Of a stretch of DNA of 64,000 nucleotides, positions 50,517-61,800 are shown piece by piece; within the stretch, counting starts at the first letter, position 1, and the number at the start of each line of letters is the position of its first letter. The stretch comes from Alitta virens. Its lineage: Eukaryota > Annelida > Polychaeta > Phyllodocida > Nereididae. The position numbers were made by a program, and so were the translations under genes. The stretch spans positions 39,589,336 through 39,653,335 of the forward strand of contig OW028580.1 in the NCBI GenBank assembly GCA_932294295.1, given 5' to 3'. A model generated the notes under the pieces. It was not told the origin of the DNA. It worked only from the letters and a program-made list of their open reading frames with translations, and did no database searches.

Positions 50517-50807
50517 AGTGGATTTTTTCACTATTTCTGGATAAGTTAATATATTGAGTTTTATATCAAAATGAACATCTTGGATTACAGAAACGGTTGA
50601 AGTGTATCATTTATTAACTGTTCATTACATTTTTATGGATTGAAACAATACTTTACTCAATGCAAATTTCAATGCTAAACTTGATGACATGTACCACGTG
50701 TATTGTATGAAGCTGTTGTCTAGGATATGACTGTGAAAAATATTAGAAGCTGTTGTTACAGGCTAACCATAGCATGACAAACTGTTGCAATCTGATTCAC
50801 TTATTGA

Positions 50808-52175
50808 ATGTCACAGGTAAATATTAACATGAACTCTGACATAATTAAAGAGCAACATTTGACAACTCCTATATCCAAGGATCTTGGTGAAAGAAAAAGA
50901 CAATTGTCAGATGGATCTGAACCTACAGGTGTTTCTCCTGAAATGAAAAAACTTATAATGAGTAAAGGTACAAGATTGATTATGCCAAGTGATGATGCTA
51001 CTGAACTTGAGTGGAACAAGACCATTTTCATGAAAATAGATGAAATGTTTGACAATTTAGAAGAGTTAAAAAGAGGTCTTGAATATAGCAACAAAGAACT
51101 GTCCGATTGTAAAGGAGAAGTATCTGATATGAAAAGAGAAGTTGCTGACTTGAAAGCAGAGGTGACCTTGTTAAAATGTGACAAAGAAAATTTGAAAGCT
51201 CAGTGTCATTTACTTACTGAAAGCCAAGTAAAGTTTGAAACACAAATGAGAGAACAGAATCTGATCTTCGATGGAATCAGTGAAACTTATGGGGAACACC
51301 CTGGTCTTCTACTTAAGAAAATTGTATCTGTTCTCGATCATATGATGGTTTTTGGAAGAAATGGGTCTAAAGTGCCTTTTAGTAAGATACAGAGATTTGG
51401 ACCCTATATCAGAGGATGCAATCGACCAATTCTTTGTCATTTTGCCCGATATTGTGATGTTGAAATACTCATAAGAAATCGTAGTCAATTGCCTGAAAAT
51501 GTGTATGTTCGAGAAGACTTCCCAACCCAAATTGAAGACAGACGGCGAATCTTGAGACCTATCTTCAATAAAGCCAAGAAAACTGATGAATTCAAGGGTA
51601 GATGTAGACTTGCCTACGACAAGTTGATTCTTGATGGGAAAGCATTTACTGTGAATAATTTGCATAAATTACCCAAGAAACTGCAACCCAGATCAACAGC
51701 TGAAAGACACTGTGAAGATGCAGTTGTATTCTTCACTCAAGGATCACCCTTTAGCAATTTTTATGCTGCCTCGTTTGTGAAAGACCGAATAACCTATGTG
51801 AACAATGAACAATACATCCAAGCAAAAAAAGCTGAACTCTTCAACGATGATGAAACTCATCGGAAAATTATGCAAAGTACAAACCCTTATGAAATAAAGG
51901 GACTAGGTAGTAGGGTCAAAAATTTTGTGAAACAACAATGGGAAGATCAGGCTCGAAAGGTAGCATCAGATGCATGTCTTGCCAAATTTGCACAAAATGC
52001 TGATCTTAGAGACAACTTGTTGGAAACTGGAGATAAGACCATTGGAGAGGCATCTAAAGATGCCTTTTGGGGGATAGGCAAAACACTGAATGATGTAAGT
52101 GTATTTGACAAGGACAATTGGATGAACAATCTGTTGGGAAATGTCCTTATGGCAGTCAGAGATCAACTGAAGTAA
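50808..52175 (+). CDS. LINE ORF1 protein with C-terminal NADAR/YbiA domain
   Basis: 455 aa from the ATG at 50808. Residues 75-150 form a heptad coiled coil (EVADLKAEVTLL). 151-225 resemble the L1 ORF1p RRM (IQRFGPYI, RPILCHFARYCDVEILIRN), and 226-285 its C-terminal domain (VREDFPTQIEDRRRILRPIF, AYDKLILDGKAF). These parts trimerise and bind element RNA in L1. 305-455 is a NADAR/YbiA domain: SPFSNF (313-318), NEQYIQAKKAELF (about 333-345), WE (378-379), QNADLRDNLLETG, EASKDAFWGIG (D418, W421), LLGNVLMAVRDQL. The domain is intact with its characteristic motifs. NADAR proteins are N-glycosidases linked to riboflavin intermediates and to removing ADP-ribose from guanine; the substrate here is unknown. 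The coiled coil and RRM are certain in outline; the NADAR call rests on motif order and spacing. Confidence 0.85.
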   Translation: MSQVNINMNSDIIKEQHLTTPISKDLGERKRQLSDGSEPTGVSPEMKKLIMSKGTRLIMPSDDATELEWNKTIFMKIDEMFDNLEELKRGLEYSNKELSDCKGEVSDMKREVADLKAEVTLLKCDKENLKAQCHLLTESQVKFETQMREQNLIFDGISETYGEHPGLLLKKIVSVLDHMMVFGRNGSKVPFSKIQRFGPYIRGCNRPILCHFARYCDVEILIRNRSQLPENVYVREDFPTQIEDRRRILRPIFNKAKKTDEFKGRCRLAYDKLILDGKAFTVNNLHKLPKKLQPRSTAERHCEDAVVFFTQGSPFSNFYAASFVKDRITYVNNEQYIQAKKAELFNDDETHRKIMQSTNPYEIKGLGSRVKNFVKQQWEDQARKVASDACLAKFAQNADLRDNLLETGDKTIGEASKDAFWGIGKTLNDVSVFDKDNWMNNLLGNVLMAVRDQLK

Positions 52176-52284
52176 TAATACACAAGGTACATGTATTGAT
52201 GTGTGTCTTGTGGTACTGACAAATCTATTATGTATTATACATGTCAATCTACATTCTATATTGTTATGTATCAAAGGGTAATGG

Positions 52285-52712
52285 TGTGCGACGGGATCGG
52301 TTCCTCTGATTGAAGACTCGACAATCATTGTTAAATTAAAATGTTTTATTATCATTAAACAAATATATTTTAATATTGTCAATTAATATAGTCACGAAAC
52401 GCAATATAGCAGTGCACAACAGTTCTCAGTATTAATGAATCTTATGAAATAACAATTGAGTAAACATACCTTTTATCTCTCTTGACATTTGAGAGATATT
52501 CTAAGTCATATCTTATGCCAGTCTGCACAACACTTCTGCTTACAAGTCTGCTGGTGGCCACTGTCTGGCCTGCCTATTCTATTTACACACTATTAAGGCC
52601 TCATGACACACTGGCCTGCATCAAGTCACATGCTTAGCTGTAATTTCTATTAATAACCATTACATCAGAAAGCAGTGATTACAGCCATCACTAAACATAG
52701 TATCATAACACA
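52285..52712 (-). mobile_element. Probable solo LTR inside the LINE spacer
   Basis: 428 bp bounded by TGTGCGAC and ATAACACA on + (TGT...ACA ends), flanked by aatgg and aatgc, a 5-bp site duplication with one mismatch. On - it would start TGTGTTATGATACT. No coding sequence. Not similar to the Gypsy LTR here, so a different family. Confidence 0.55.
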
Positions 52713-53241
52713 AATGCTAAAGATAGACATTATGACAGGTGGATAGAATAGAAAATTCCTTGAATATAATGTTCAATTCATTTGAGACAACCCAAAATAA
52801 CTTATCCAGCCCACAAATTGCAAACTACATGCCCATAAGTTTGCATAATCCTTGTTTTATGCTAAATTTCTTTGATTATAGTTTTTGTATATTTGCAGTT
52901 GATGAATCAAATTACAACAATCATTTGCATAATATAAGGTGCATAGTGTTCAATCAGTTTTTGAAAAAAATCTCAAAACGTCAGTCTGATTCATTATTTT
53001 CTACTGCAACTTGATTGGAAGGTGTCCATGTTGCAACGATTGTTTGTATTTTACAAATTGATGTTTGAAACATTAACTATTCATTGCTGTATTATTGAAT
53101 TATCACAGTTATATGGTTATATTGACATGTTATATGTTTCATTGTTTGGTTGTTTTAGCACAGTTATTATTTCATGTAGCTATTTGTATGATGATAGCAT
53201 GTATTTAAATCAGTGCTGACCAAATTAACCTTTTTATTGAT

Positions 53242-56235
53242 ATGATGAACTCAATACAGAACATTCAAAATCTAGATTTTTTAGATATGGTAGAACTTGA
53301 TAACGCAATGTTCACTGAGTGTACATACCCTGATTTAAGTGAGAATTGTATACAACATGAATTGACAGACACTCTTAAAGTGTGTCATATAAATATTCAT
53401 AGCATCCCCAACAAATATGAAGATTTAATTGATATACTAGATGCTATGCAAGAAAGACTAATATTACCTGATATAATGCTTATATGTGAAACCTTTCTAA
53501 ATGAAAGAAATTATGATAAATTTTCTTTCCAAAATTATGATATTGTTAGTGAGTACAGAAAACAGAAATCAAGAGGTGGAGTTTCAATAATGATCCGTAC
53601 ACAGATAAGGTATATACTGAGAACAGATTTGAGAATATTTGAAGAAGGTAAATTTGAGTCATTATTCATTGAAATACCAAGAAAGTCTGGAGCTAATATC
53701 ATAATTGGGGAAGTATACAGAGTCCCTGGAACGAATGAAGTAGATTTTATAAATTGCTACGAATCCATAATCAGTAAAATTAGAGATGAACGCAAAAAGA
53801 TCATTATTGGAACCGACCAAAATATGGATCTTCTGAGAATTAATTCACACAGAAATACACAGAAATTTTTTGAATTGAATCTGACTAATAATCTATTACC
53901 AACCATATTTAAACCAACGCGTGTGACAAATAACACTGCCACCCTGATTGATAACATTTATGTTGACACTGAAATAGGGTGTAATATCTCATCTCATATA
54001 ATAACTACTGACATTTCAGATCACTTTCTATGTCTCACAATCATTCATGACCTTACATTGAATAGTGATAAGATTCAGTACACAAGAAGAAAATTTAATG
54101 ATTCTGTGTTACGCAATATAAAGGGTGCACTATTATATAAGGATTGGAATTACCTGAATGCAATGACTATTAATGATGCATGCTCTGCCCTAAATGCAGA
54201 AATAAGTAAAGCCATCGATTTCTATGCCCCCTTGAAAACATCCACAAACAATAGAAAATACAAGAAAAGAGATCCATGGTTTACTATCGGACTGAAAACT
54301 TCTTCCATCAAAAGCTGGAAAATGTATAAGAAAGTATTACATAAGCCACATGATAGTGAAGAATATATTGCTTATAAAAGATACAGAAACATGTATAGTA
54401 GGATAAGGAGGAAGGCAAAATTTCAATATAATTATGATCTTATTTCAGCTTGTAGAAATGACTCCAAGAAAATATGGGAAATTTTAAACAGAGTAACAGG
54501 GAAGGTTAGAAAGAAAAATAATCTGAGTGAAGAAATCATAGTAGATGGAATAAAAGAAAGTAATCAGAAGACAATCAGCAATGCATTTGCAAAATATTAT
54601 AGTGAAATTGGGAAATGTATGTCCGAAAATATAGAGCAGCAAGGCCCCACATTTGATCCAACCTCAAACATTACAAGTAGAGTGAATGAAAGCTGTTTTT
54701 TCTTTCCAACTTCACATCATGAGATTGAGCATTTGATAAAGGGTTTGAAATCCAAAAGTAGTAAAGGTCATGATGAATTATCGAATACTATACTGAAGGC
54801 AATGTATCCCAGTATACTACATGCACTTTTCATAATCTTTAACAAGTCATTAAGTACAGGTATAGTTCCTGACTACATGAAATTGGCTATTGTTAAACCT
54901 CTTTATAAAGCTAAAAGTGTTTTTGAAATTAATAACTACAGACCGATCTCAATGCTTCCAGTTCTGTCAAAAATTTTAGAAAAAATTGTACACCTTCATC
55001 TTACTAAATTTTTAAAGAAACATGATGTATTATATGAAGATCAGTATGGATTTAGGAAACTTAGAAGTACCACAGATGCAATAGTAGATTTAACAGGAAA
55101 TATCATTGATGGTTTAAACAAAAAAATGTACACAATAGGATTATTTTTAGATATGTCAAAGGCCTTTGACAGTATAAAACATGAGACACTGTTAAAAAAG
55201 ATGGAACTATATGGAATTAGAGGAATAGCATTAAAATGGCTAAAATGTTATTTAACGAATCGAAGTATTAAAGTAATGTTTAAAGAGTCATTGTCAGAAA
55301 AATATGAAGTCAAGTTTGGAACACCACAAGGCTCTGTCTTAGGCCCATTGATGTATAATATTCTTTCAAATGACATGCCAAAGTGTTTGAAATTTAGTAG
55401 AGCAGTCATGTTCGCAGATGACACAACTATATATGCAACTGGAAGAAATGTTAGGTTTTTATACAGAAAAATTAATGAAGATCTAAAAAAAATAACACAA
55501 TGGTTTAAAGATAATTCACTTTCACTGAATATTGAGAAAACAAGTTATATATTATTTAAGAACATTAATAACAGGTCAAATTTCAATGGAAATTTATACA
55601 TGGATGGTAAAGCAATACAGAAAGTTAACCAGACAAAGTTCTTGGGAGTATATATTGACGAGCATTTAAACTGGAATAGTCATGTGCAAAATCTTACATT
55701 AAAATTAGCATCAGGAATCCATAGTTTAAATATGGCATGGAATATATTTTCAGTTAATACCAAAAGACTGATATATTTTTCACATGTATTCAGCCACCTT
55801 AATTATGCCTTGAGTGCCTGGGGACCCATGATATCAGCAAGCAACATGAAGAAGCTACAAGTTTCTCAAAATAAAGCTATACGATTATTATTTAACTTAA
55901 AAAGAAGAACTAGACTTGCCCCATATTATAAAAATGCTGAACTTTTAGACATTAAAAGTATAATAGAATTATCCTTGGTAAAAATATCCCACAGGTACAT
56001 GGTAAATGTTCTGCCCCAGCGAATTGTCAATTTATTTGAAAATGTCAATAATAACCATGGAACTAGAAATAGAAGTTTACCTCAGGCACTCCCACATACA
56101 ACCCAAATTTATAATAAAAGTTTTCTGGGCAGATCACCTCATCTTTGGCTGCATCTACCTAGGGATTTAAAAGATATTTCAAATATGAAGAAGTTTAATA
56201 AATGCTTTGTTATATACAAATTAAATCAACTATAG
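53242..56235 (+). CDS. LINE ORF2: APE endonuclease and reverse transcriptase
   Basis: 997 aa. Residues about 46-268 form an APE-type endonuclease: CHINIHSIPNK, LICETFL (Glu), GTDQNMDLL (in place of GDFNxDLL), TLIDNIYVD, SDHF. Residues about 500-800 form the reverse transcriptase: KPLYKAKSVFEINNYRPIS, QYGFRK, LDMSKAFDSIKHETLL, GTPQGSVLGPL and the catalytic FADD (724-727). A conserved C-terminal region follows (QTKFLGVYIDEHLNWNSHV). It nicks target DNA and copies the LINE RNA by target-primed reverse transcription. No stop or frameshift. Motifs suit the CR1/L2-like (Jockey superfamily) group; exact clade not assigned. Confidence 0.93.
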   Translation: MMNSIQNIQNLDFLDMVELDNAMFTECTYPDLSENCIQHELTDTLKVCHINIHSIPNKYEDLIDILDAMQERLILPDIMLICETFLNERNYDKFSFQNYDIVSEYRKQKSRGGVSIMIRTQIRYILRTDLRIFEEGKFESLFIEIPRKSGANIIIGEVYRVPGTNEVDFINCYESIISKIRDERKKIIIGTDQNMDLLRINSHRNTQKFFELNLTNNLLPTIFKPTRVTNNTATLIDNIYVDTEIGCNISSHIITTDISDHFLCLTIIHDLTLNSDKIQYTRRKFNDSVLRNIKGALLYKDWNYLNAMTINDACSALNAEISKAIDFYAPLKTSTNNRKYKKRDPWFTIGLKTSSIKSWKMYKKVLHKPHDSEEYIAYKRYRNMYSRIRRKAKFQYNYDLISACRNDSKKIWEILNRVTGKVRKKNNLSEEIIVDGIKESNQKTISNAFAKYYSEIGKCMSENIEQQGPTFDPTSNITSRVNESCFFFPTSHHEIEHLIKGLKSKSSKGHDELSNTILKAMYPSILHALFIIFNKSLSTGIVPDYMKLAIVKPLYKAKSVFEINNYRPISMLPVLSKILEKIVHLHLTKFLKKHDVLYEDQYGFRKLRSTTDAIVDLTGNIIDGLNKKMYTIGLFLDMSKAFDSIKHETLLKKMELYGIRGIALKWLKCYLTNRSIKVMFKESLSEKYEVKFGTPQGSVLGPLMYNILSNDMPKCLKFSRAVMFADDTTIYATGRNVRFLYRKINEDLKKITQWFKDNSLSLNIEKTSYILFKNINNRSNFNGNLYMDGKAIQKVNQTKFLGVYIDEHLNWNSHVQNLTLKLASGIHSLNMAWNIFSVNTKRLIYFSHVFSHLNYALSAWGPMISASNMKKLQVSQNKAIRLLFNLKRRTRLAPYYKNAELLDIKSIIELSLVKISHRYMVNVLPQRIVNLFENVNNNHGTRNRSLPQALPHTTQIYNKSFLGRSPHLWLHLPRDLKDISNMKKFNKCFVIYKLNQL

Positions 56236-56630
56236 GTTAGATGTAGATGCCTCACCAATTGTATTATGTTATTGATATATTATTTATTATCCATATTATT
56301 TATATTATTTGTAATCCACTTTTGTATATATATAATGACAAAGAAAATGATAATTCATTTGCAACCAGACTTTTTATTTTTATTATTTTTTTATTATTAT
56401 CATTATTTTATTTTTTCTCTTTTTTTTTTTTTTTTTTTTACATAAATATGCACTAATCTTTTGATTGTTATCACAGGAAATGCACCCCCCCTTTCGGGTA
56501 TAGTAATAAATTACTCGGGTGCATTCCTTCAACTTACTTATGGTGTAATTATTATTTATTATTATATTGTCTTCATACCATGTGTTGTACAATGTAAGTT
56601 GGAAAGAAATAAATATTATTATTATTATTT

Positions 56631-57670
56631 CTCCCAATTCTGCCAGGGATTAGGGCAGCTAAGACAATGGAGCAAAAGTGGACCCCCTGCAGTGCTCTGC
56701 ATTGTGCTGAGGCTATTTATAGCTCAAGTCACAATGGGCTATTGTGTCAACTTTGGCTTGGTCAGCAGTTTTGGAGGGAAAGTTTTGGAGGGAAAGTTAG
56801 TAAGCTCCTCCCACAATTTAGGACTCAACAGTGAGGCATCTTAACAGGGCAATGCACTCACACAATACTGATAATAAATCAATATGAAAACAAAAGGAAT
56901 AATACAATCTATCAATTGACAATTGGACATAAACAATCAATCAATTAATGACTTAATCCATCAATTAATTATGTAATCAATACTAATAATATAACCAATA
57001 TTAATAATATAATCAACATTCCTTGCAGCAGGCTAAACTAGCTAAGACTAAGTATAATTAACAAGCAACTACTGACACATGTGAGTAGAGCAGTGACTAG
57101 CCAAAAATGTAGTGATGAGCACACACTACTACTGCATAGAGTCACACATGAGCAGAGGACAAGTGTAATGATGTGTACATACAATAACTTGTACCTAATA
57201 CATCCATACAATCTGACAGGTATTTGCTTAAGGCAAGTGTAATGAAGAGTAAAACACAATCTGACATGCCTGTACAACCTTGCTTAAGGCAAGTGTAATG
57301 AAGAGTGTAATACAATCTGACATGCCTGTACAACCTTGCTTAAGGCAAGTGTGATGAAGAGTATACAGTAATTCTTGTATCTGTCACCTAACGTTAATGA
57401 CCTGTATGTACCTCCTTTGCCTAGGGCAAGTGTAACGAGGAGTGTACATAATCAATGTCCCTGACACACCATTCTACCATACACACTTTAACCTAAGGCA
57501 AGTGTAACAAGGAGTGCACATGATGATTGCACATACATATAATCCTACTTGACAGATATGTACATCCTTTGCCTGGGGCAAGTGTAACGAGGAGTGTATA
57601 ATCAATGCACCTGTCATATAATTCTAACTGACATATAATAAGTGGCTGCCAGGGGCTGCACTTTACATCA
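56631..57670 (-). repeat. 3' LTR of Gypsy element, proximal (U3) part
   Basis: Sequence between the LINE tail and the polypurine tract. On - it starts TGATGTAAAGTGC at 57670. With 50071-50516 it gives an LTR of about 1.5 kb with TG...CA ends. It carries U3 repeats (57144-57600). Confidence 0.65.
57144..57600 (-). repeat. Imperfect U3 tandem repeats
   Basis: About seven copies of a block with ggcaagtgtaatgaagagt (variants gtaacgaggagt), at about 57144, 57231, 57283, 57342, 57424, 57495 and 57579, spaced 52-87 bp. Their position in U3 suggests promoter/enhancer repeats; function is inferred. Confidence 0.7.
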
Positions 57671-57692
57671 CTCCCCCCCCCCCCCCTTATTC
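57671..57692 (-). promoter_or_regulatory. Polypurine tract of Gypsy element
   Basis: ctcccccccc... on +, i.e. a G-rich purine run on - directly before the LTR's TG. This is the expected primer site for plus-strand DNA synthesis in LTR retrotransposons. Confidence 0.6.
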
Positions 57693-58859
57693 TAGCTCAT
57701 TGATGTTAATCAGCAAGGAGCGTGCCTGGGGATGATCAAGAAGTTATCAGCCTGGCAATCTAAACAATTTGACATGCTAAACAGTTCTGACATGCTAGAT
57801 AATTCTGACATGCTGTAATTCTGACCTGTTAAACAATTCTGACATGCTAGATAATTCTGACATGCTAAGTAATTCTGACGTGCTAAACAATTCTCAGTGA
57901 CATCAATACATGAAGTACAGTGAGTAAACAAAAATTGGCTACAATAATGCTGCAAGGATAAAACAAATGGTGACAAGCCTGAGGAAACAAAGGGTATTTC
58001 TCATTTTGTCTAAGCTAAGAACAGTTCTAATATTGTGGGGATCTCATGACTACATGTCCTGACCATGTCTCCCCTTGAGGTAAAGTTCAAGGTATCCGGC
58101 ACATTGAAGATGCATGCTGGGGTGCATGGCATGCTAGAGTTAATTGTCTTGATGTCTCGAGGCGGCCTAGGCGGTAGTGCCCAAGGCCAGCCTGTTCTCT
58201 AGTGATGCATCGAACAGTCAATTCCACGTGAAAGTAGCTGGTCATTTCCATGAGACACTAGCTAGTCATTCCCAGTAGATAATTCGTTCCAGTGGACATC
58301 GAATTCCGGCAGTGGATGGTAAAATCCAGTAGAGCGAATTCCAGTAGAGGCAAATTCCAGTAGAGCGAATTCCAGTAGAAGCGAATTCCTGTAGAAGCGA
58401 ATTCCAGTAGCTAGTGAATTCCAGTAGACAGCGAATTCCAGTAGCTAGTGAATTCCAGTAGACGGCGAATTCCAGTAGCTAGTGAATTCCAGTAGATGGC
58501 GAATTCCAGTAGAGCGAATTCCAGCAGTGGATAGTTAAATCCAGTGTAGAGCGAATTCCAGTAGAGCGAATTCCAGGAGTGGATTGTAAAATCCAGTGAA
58601 CAGCTCCATCCCTGGGCAACAAGGAGGGGTTAGGTAATTCAGCCAGGGCCCAGATCCATGATTACCAGGAGACTGTACTGTGGAAAGGCGAAATCGATAA
58701 ATTTAACTCTCACTGCAGTAGAGAAGTTAAGGTGGGTTGCGACCAGCACAATCCGGAGTATATCGCCTGACCACTCACAGTCCCTCGGTACGCCTGGCGA
58801 GCGGGTCGACAGGCAGATTCAACATCCTCCACCTCGTACCAGGTTCAAGAGCATGCTCA
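57693..58859 (-). other. Gypsy 3' untranslated region with minisatellites
   Basis: Between pol and the polypurine tract. It contains an 18-19-bp repeat (acaattctgacatgctag) at about 57765-57895 and a gaattccagtag-type repeat at about 58262-58600. No reading frame with recognisable domains. Confidence 0.6.
58262..58600. repeat. Minisatellite with gaattccagtag core
   Basis: About fifteen copies of a core gaattccagtag with spacers of 4-10 bp (agc, gctagt, acggc), in the 3' untranslated part of the Gypsy element. Confidence 0.85.
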
Positions 58860-61800
58860 TCAGTTCTTGGCGGCGTGCTTTTGCTGCTGTGGGGGATCAT
58901 CAAGTTCACCAGTAGTGCTCAGGAATGCGGCAACTGCTGATATGGCTTCCAGCCTGGCCTTCTTCTGTTGCTCTGCGGATGGTACTGGGATCTCCGGGCC
59001 GTGTGGGCGCTTGGCAGTCCTATATAACATGGGTCGGTGGCGCTTGCTGGTGACGGGCAGATCCGGTGCATGCGGACGTCGTGGGGCAAAACGACGCAGG
59101 CGTTTCACATCCTCCTGTCTCTCATGGGCTGTGCGAGCAGAGGCTGCTGATCTCCGTGCTTCTGCCGGCTTGTGTGGGTGACTGGTAGCGTCCTTGCGTG
59201 GAACCTTATGGCTCCTGGCTTTGGCGTCATAAGCAGGGGTCACAGAGCTGTCGTCACTGGATTGGCTGCTGTGACGCTGACGTTTCACTGCTGACTTGAG
59301 AGGCGGGGGGCCACGCGACATGGTGTTGCGTGCGGGGGCTGACACCTTCTCTGGTGGTTGGTACCGCTTGATAAGTCCTGCTGCCCTGGCACCTTGTCTG
59401 GTGTTTCTGATGGGCCTCGGATTCACCTCATCCCAAAATATATTGGGATCCACCAACTTCACTTTGTTCATATTAAGGACCTTCTGCTTCCCTGATTGCT
59501 GGTGATTGAGCCATAGCACCTTGCCCCTGACTCGCGTTACTGTCCACTGTGGATCCCACTTGCTGGTAAGCGATAGTGGCTCCTGGGCTCTAATCACCAC
59601 TGTGTCTCCCACGTTAATTGTTCCTGTGTTGGCCTGCCTCTCTAGTCTGTCTCTGTTGTGATGCCGTGACTGCGTTGTGGCCTCTACTGCTGTCCTCAAG
59701 GCATCAGCTACATGCTGCAGGCGGTCGTCTAGTACACTGCCCAAGGGCAGCAAGCGAGAGATTGGCAATCGGGCTCTTCTGCCATGGTGCAAAAAGAATG
59801 GAGTGTGTCCAGTGACGTCTGACACTGCATTATTATAGGCCATGAGTGCGGGCCCTAGCTGATCCTCCCAAGTATTCCTTGCATTGTTGATGAGGCGAGA
59901 GACTATCTGCTTCAATGTTCCATTGAAACGCTCGCACTTGCCGTTGGCTTGGGGATTTTAGCTAGTGGTCTGCCGGTGGTCAATGGCCACTCCCTTGAAG
60001 TATTCCCTGATGGCTGTGGCGCCGAACTCCAGGCCCTGGTCCGTTATGACCACATCTGGATAGCCGTTACGTGGGAATACGTGCCTGGTGAATTGCTTCC
60101 ACACTTCAAAGCTGGTCTTCCTGGGTATAGGATAGGCCTCTGCCCATCCTGTGCAGTGGTCAACGACAGGTAGGATGTATTGGTTGCCAGCAGGCGTCTC
60201 CACTAGGGGGCCAATCAAATCCACCGCGATGATCTGCATGGGTGATGTGGCCAAGGGCATTTCACCCATAGGGGCCTTGGGCGCTCTCTTCGAGTGTAAA
60301 ATGCACGTGGGACACAGCGCCAGGAAGCGCTTGACATCTGTCTTCACCCTGGGCCATGCAAACGCTTCTTGCAACTTCCGCATGGTTTTGACGACCGACA
60401 TGTGTCCGACCTCCTGGTGAGTGCGCTGGATGATGGATGGTCTCTGCTGCTCTGGGATGACGAGACGCGGGTGATCGGGGGCGTACTTGTAAGGATGCTG
60501 GGTCGAGTAGAGCAGCCCATTTATGAGGTCATAGTGGCTCTTGTCATCATGGTGCTCGGTCCACTCAGTCATCTCGCGTTGTTGCTCTGCAACCAGGCGC
60601 AGGTCGAGGCCATAAACGTCAGGCACGTCGTCGTCGGCGGGCATTGGTGGGAGGGCATCTCCTATCAGCCAATAGTCTGCGTCAAAAGTATTTATCTGCT
60701 CCGTTTGACGTATCCTGGAGAGCATGTCGGCACGCACGTTGAGCTTACCCTTGTGGTACTCGACCTTACAGTTGTATTCAGCTAGTAAGACCGACCATCG
60801 CTGAATCTTAGTATTGTTCATGTCCTTTGTAAACAAGGATGTCAAGGGCTTGTGGTCTGTGAAGGTCCGGTATGTAGCCCCCCACAGATAAGGTCTCAAT
60901 TGTTTTAGTGCGTACACGACAGCATAAGCCTCCTTTTCGATGGTGGCCCAGCGTCTTTGAGTGTCAGACAGCTGCTTGGATAAATAGACGATGGGCCGCT
61001 CTACTCCCTGGTCGTCCATCTGGCACAAGATGGCGCCCACCGCGTAGTCACAAGCGTCTGTGTACAATTGATAAGGCTGGTCTGTCTGGGGGTGGGCCAT
61101 GATGCTGTCGCTGGTGAGTGCACACTTCAGCGTGTCAAACGCAAGTTGGTGGCGTCCGGACCACTCAAACTTGACGTTCTTGCGCGTGAAGTTGACGAGT
61201 GACTCAGATATTCGGAGGATGTTGACTCAGATATTATGTATGCAGGACCTGTAGTAGCCTGTCATACCCAGGAAACTGCGAGTCTCCGCCAGATTTTGGG
61301 GGGCCTGCATTCTGACGATGGCAGACACTTTGGCCAGATCTGCCCGGAGGCCATTCTCACTCACGACGTACCCCAGCAGCTTCACCTCCTTCAATCCAAA
61401 GACGCACTTTGCTGGATTGAGTCTGAGGTTGTACTGACGTAGCCTGTCAAACATGATGCGCAGATGCTCCTCGTGCTGGGCCAAGTTCTCACTGTAGACC
61501 ACAATGTCATCTATGTATAACATGCAAATGTTCCCAATAAGACCTTTGAAAACGACCTCCATTGCCCTCTGAAATAATTGGGACGCGTTACAAAGGCCCA
61601 TTGGTAGCCGTGTCCAGTGGAACAGACCCCTGTGACAGACAAAGGCGGTCTTCTCCTGGTCAGCTGGATGCAAGGGCAGCTGATGGAATCCAGACTTGAG
61701 GTCCAGTGTCGAAAAAATGGTGGCCCCCTGCAATTGATCGAAAATGTCTCTTATCAGTGGGATTGGATATGCATCCTTCTTAGTTATGTTGTTCAGGCCA

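Larger units (their letters stand above)
50517..56630 (+). mobile_element. Two-ORF LINE (Jockey/CR1-like group), apparently full length
   Basis: 5' UTR, ORF1 (50808-52175), spacer with a solo LTR, ORF2 (53242-56235), then a 3' UTR ending in an att microsatellite (aataaatattattattatta). It lies inside the 3' LTR of the Gypsy element. Sequence around the ends (ctcctccaatt at 50506-50516, ctcccaatt at 56632-56640) could be an imperfect target-site duplication, so both ends are approximate. Both ORFs are uninterrupted, which suggests a young and possibly mobile copy. Confidence 0.8.

Noticed and set aside
52739..53219. Extra ORF between LINE ORF1 and ORF2
   Set aside because: AT-rich frames without motifs; the region is best explained as LINE spacer next to the solo LTR.
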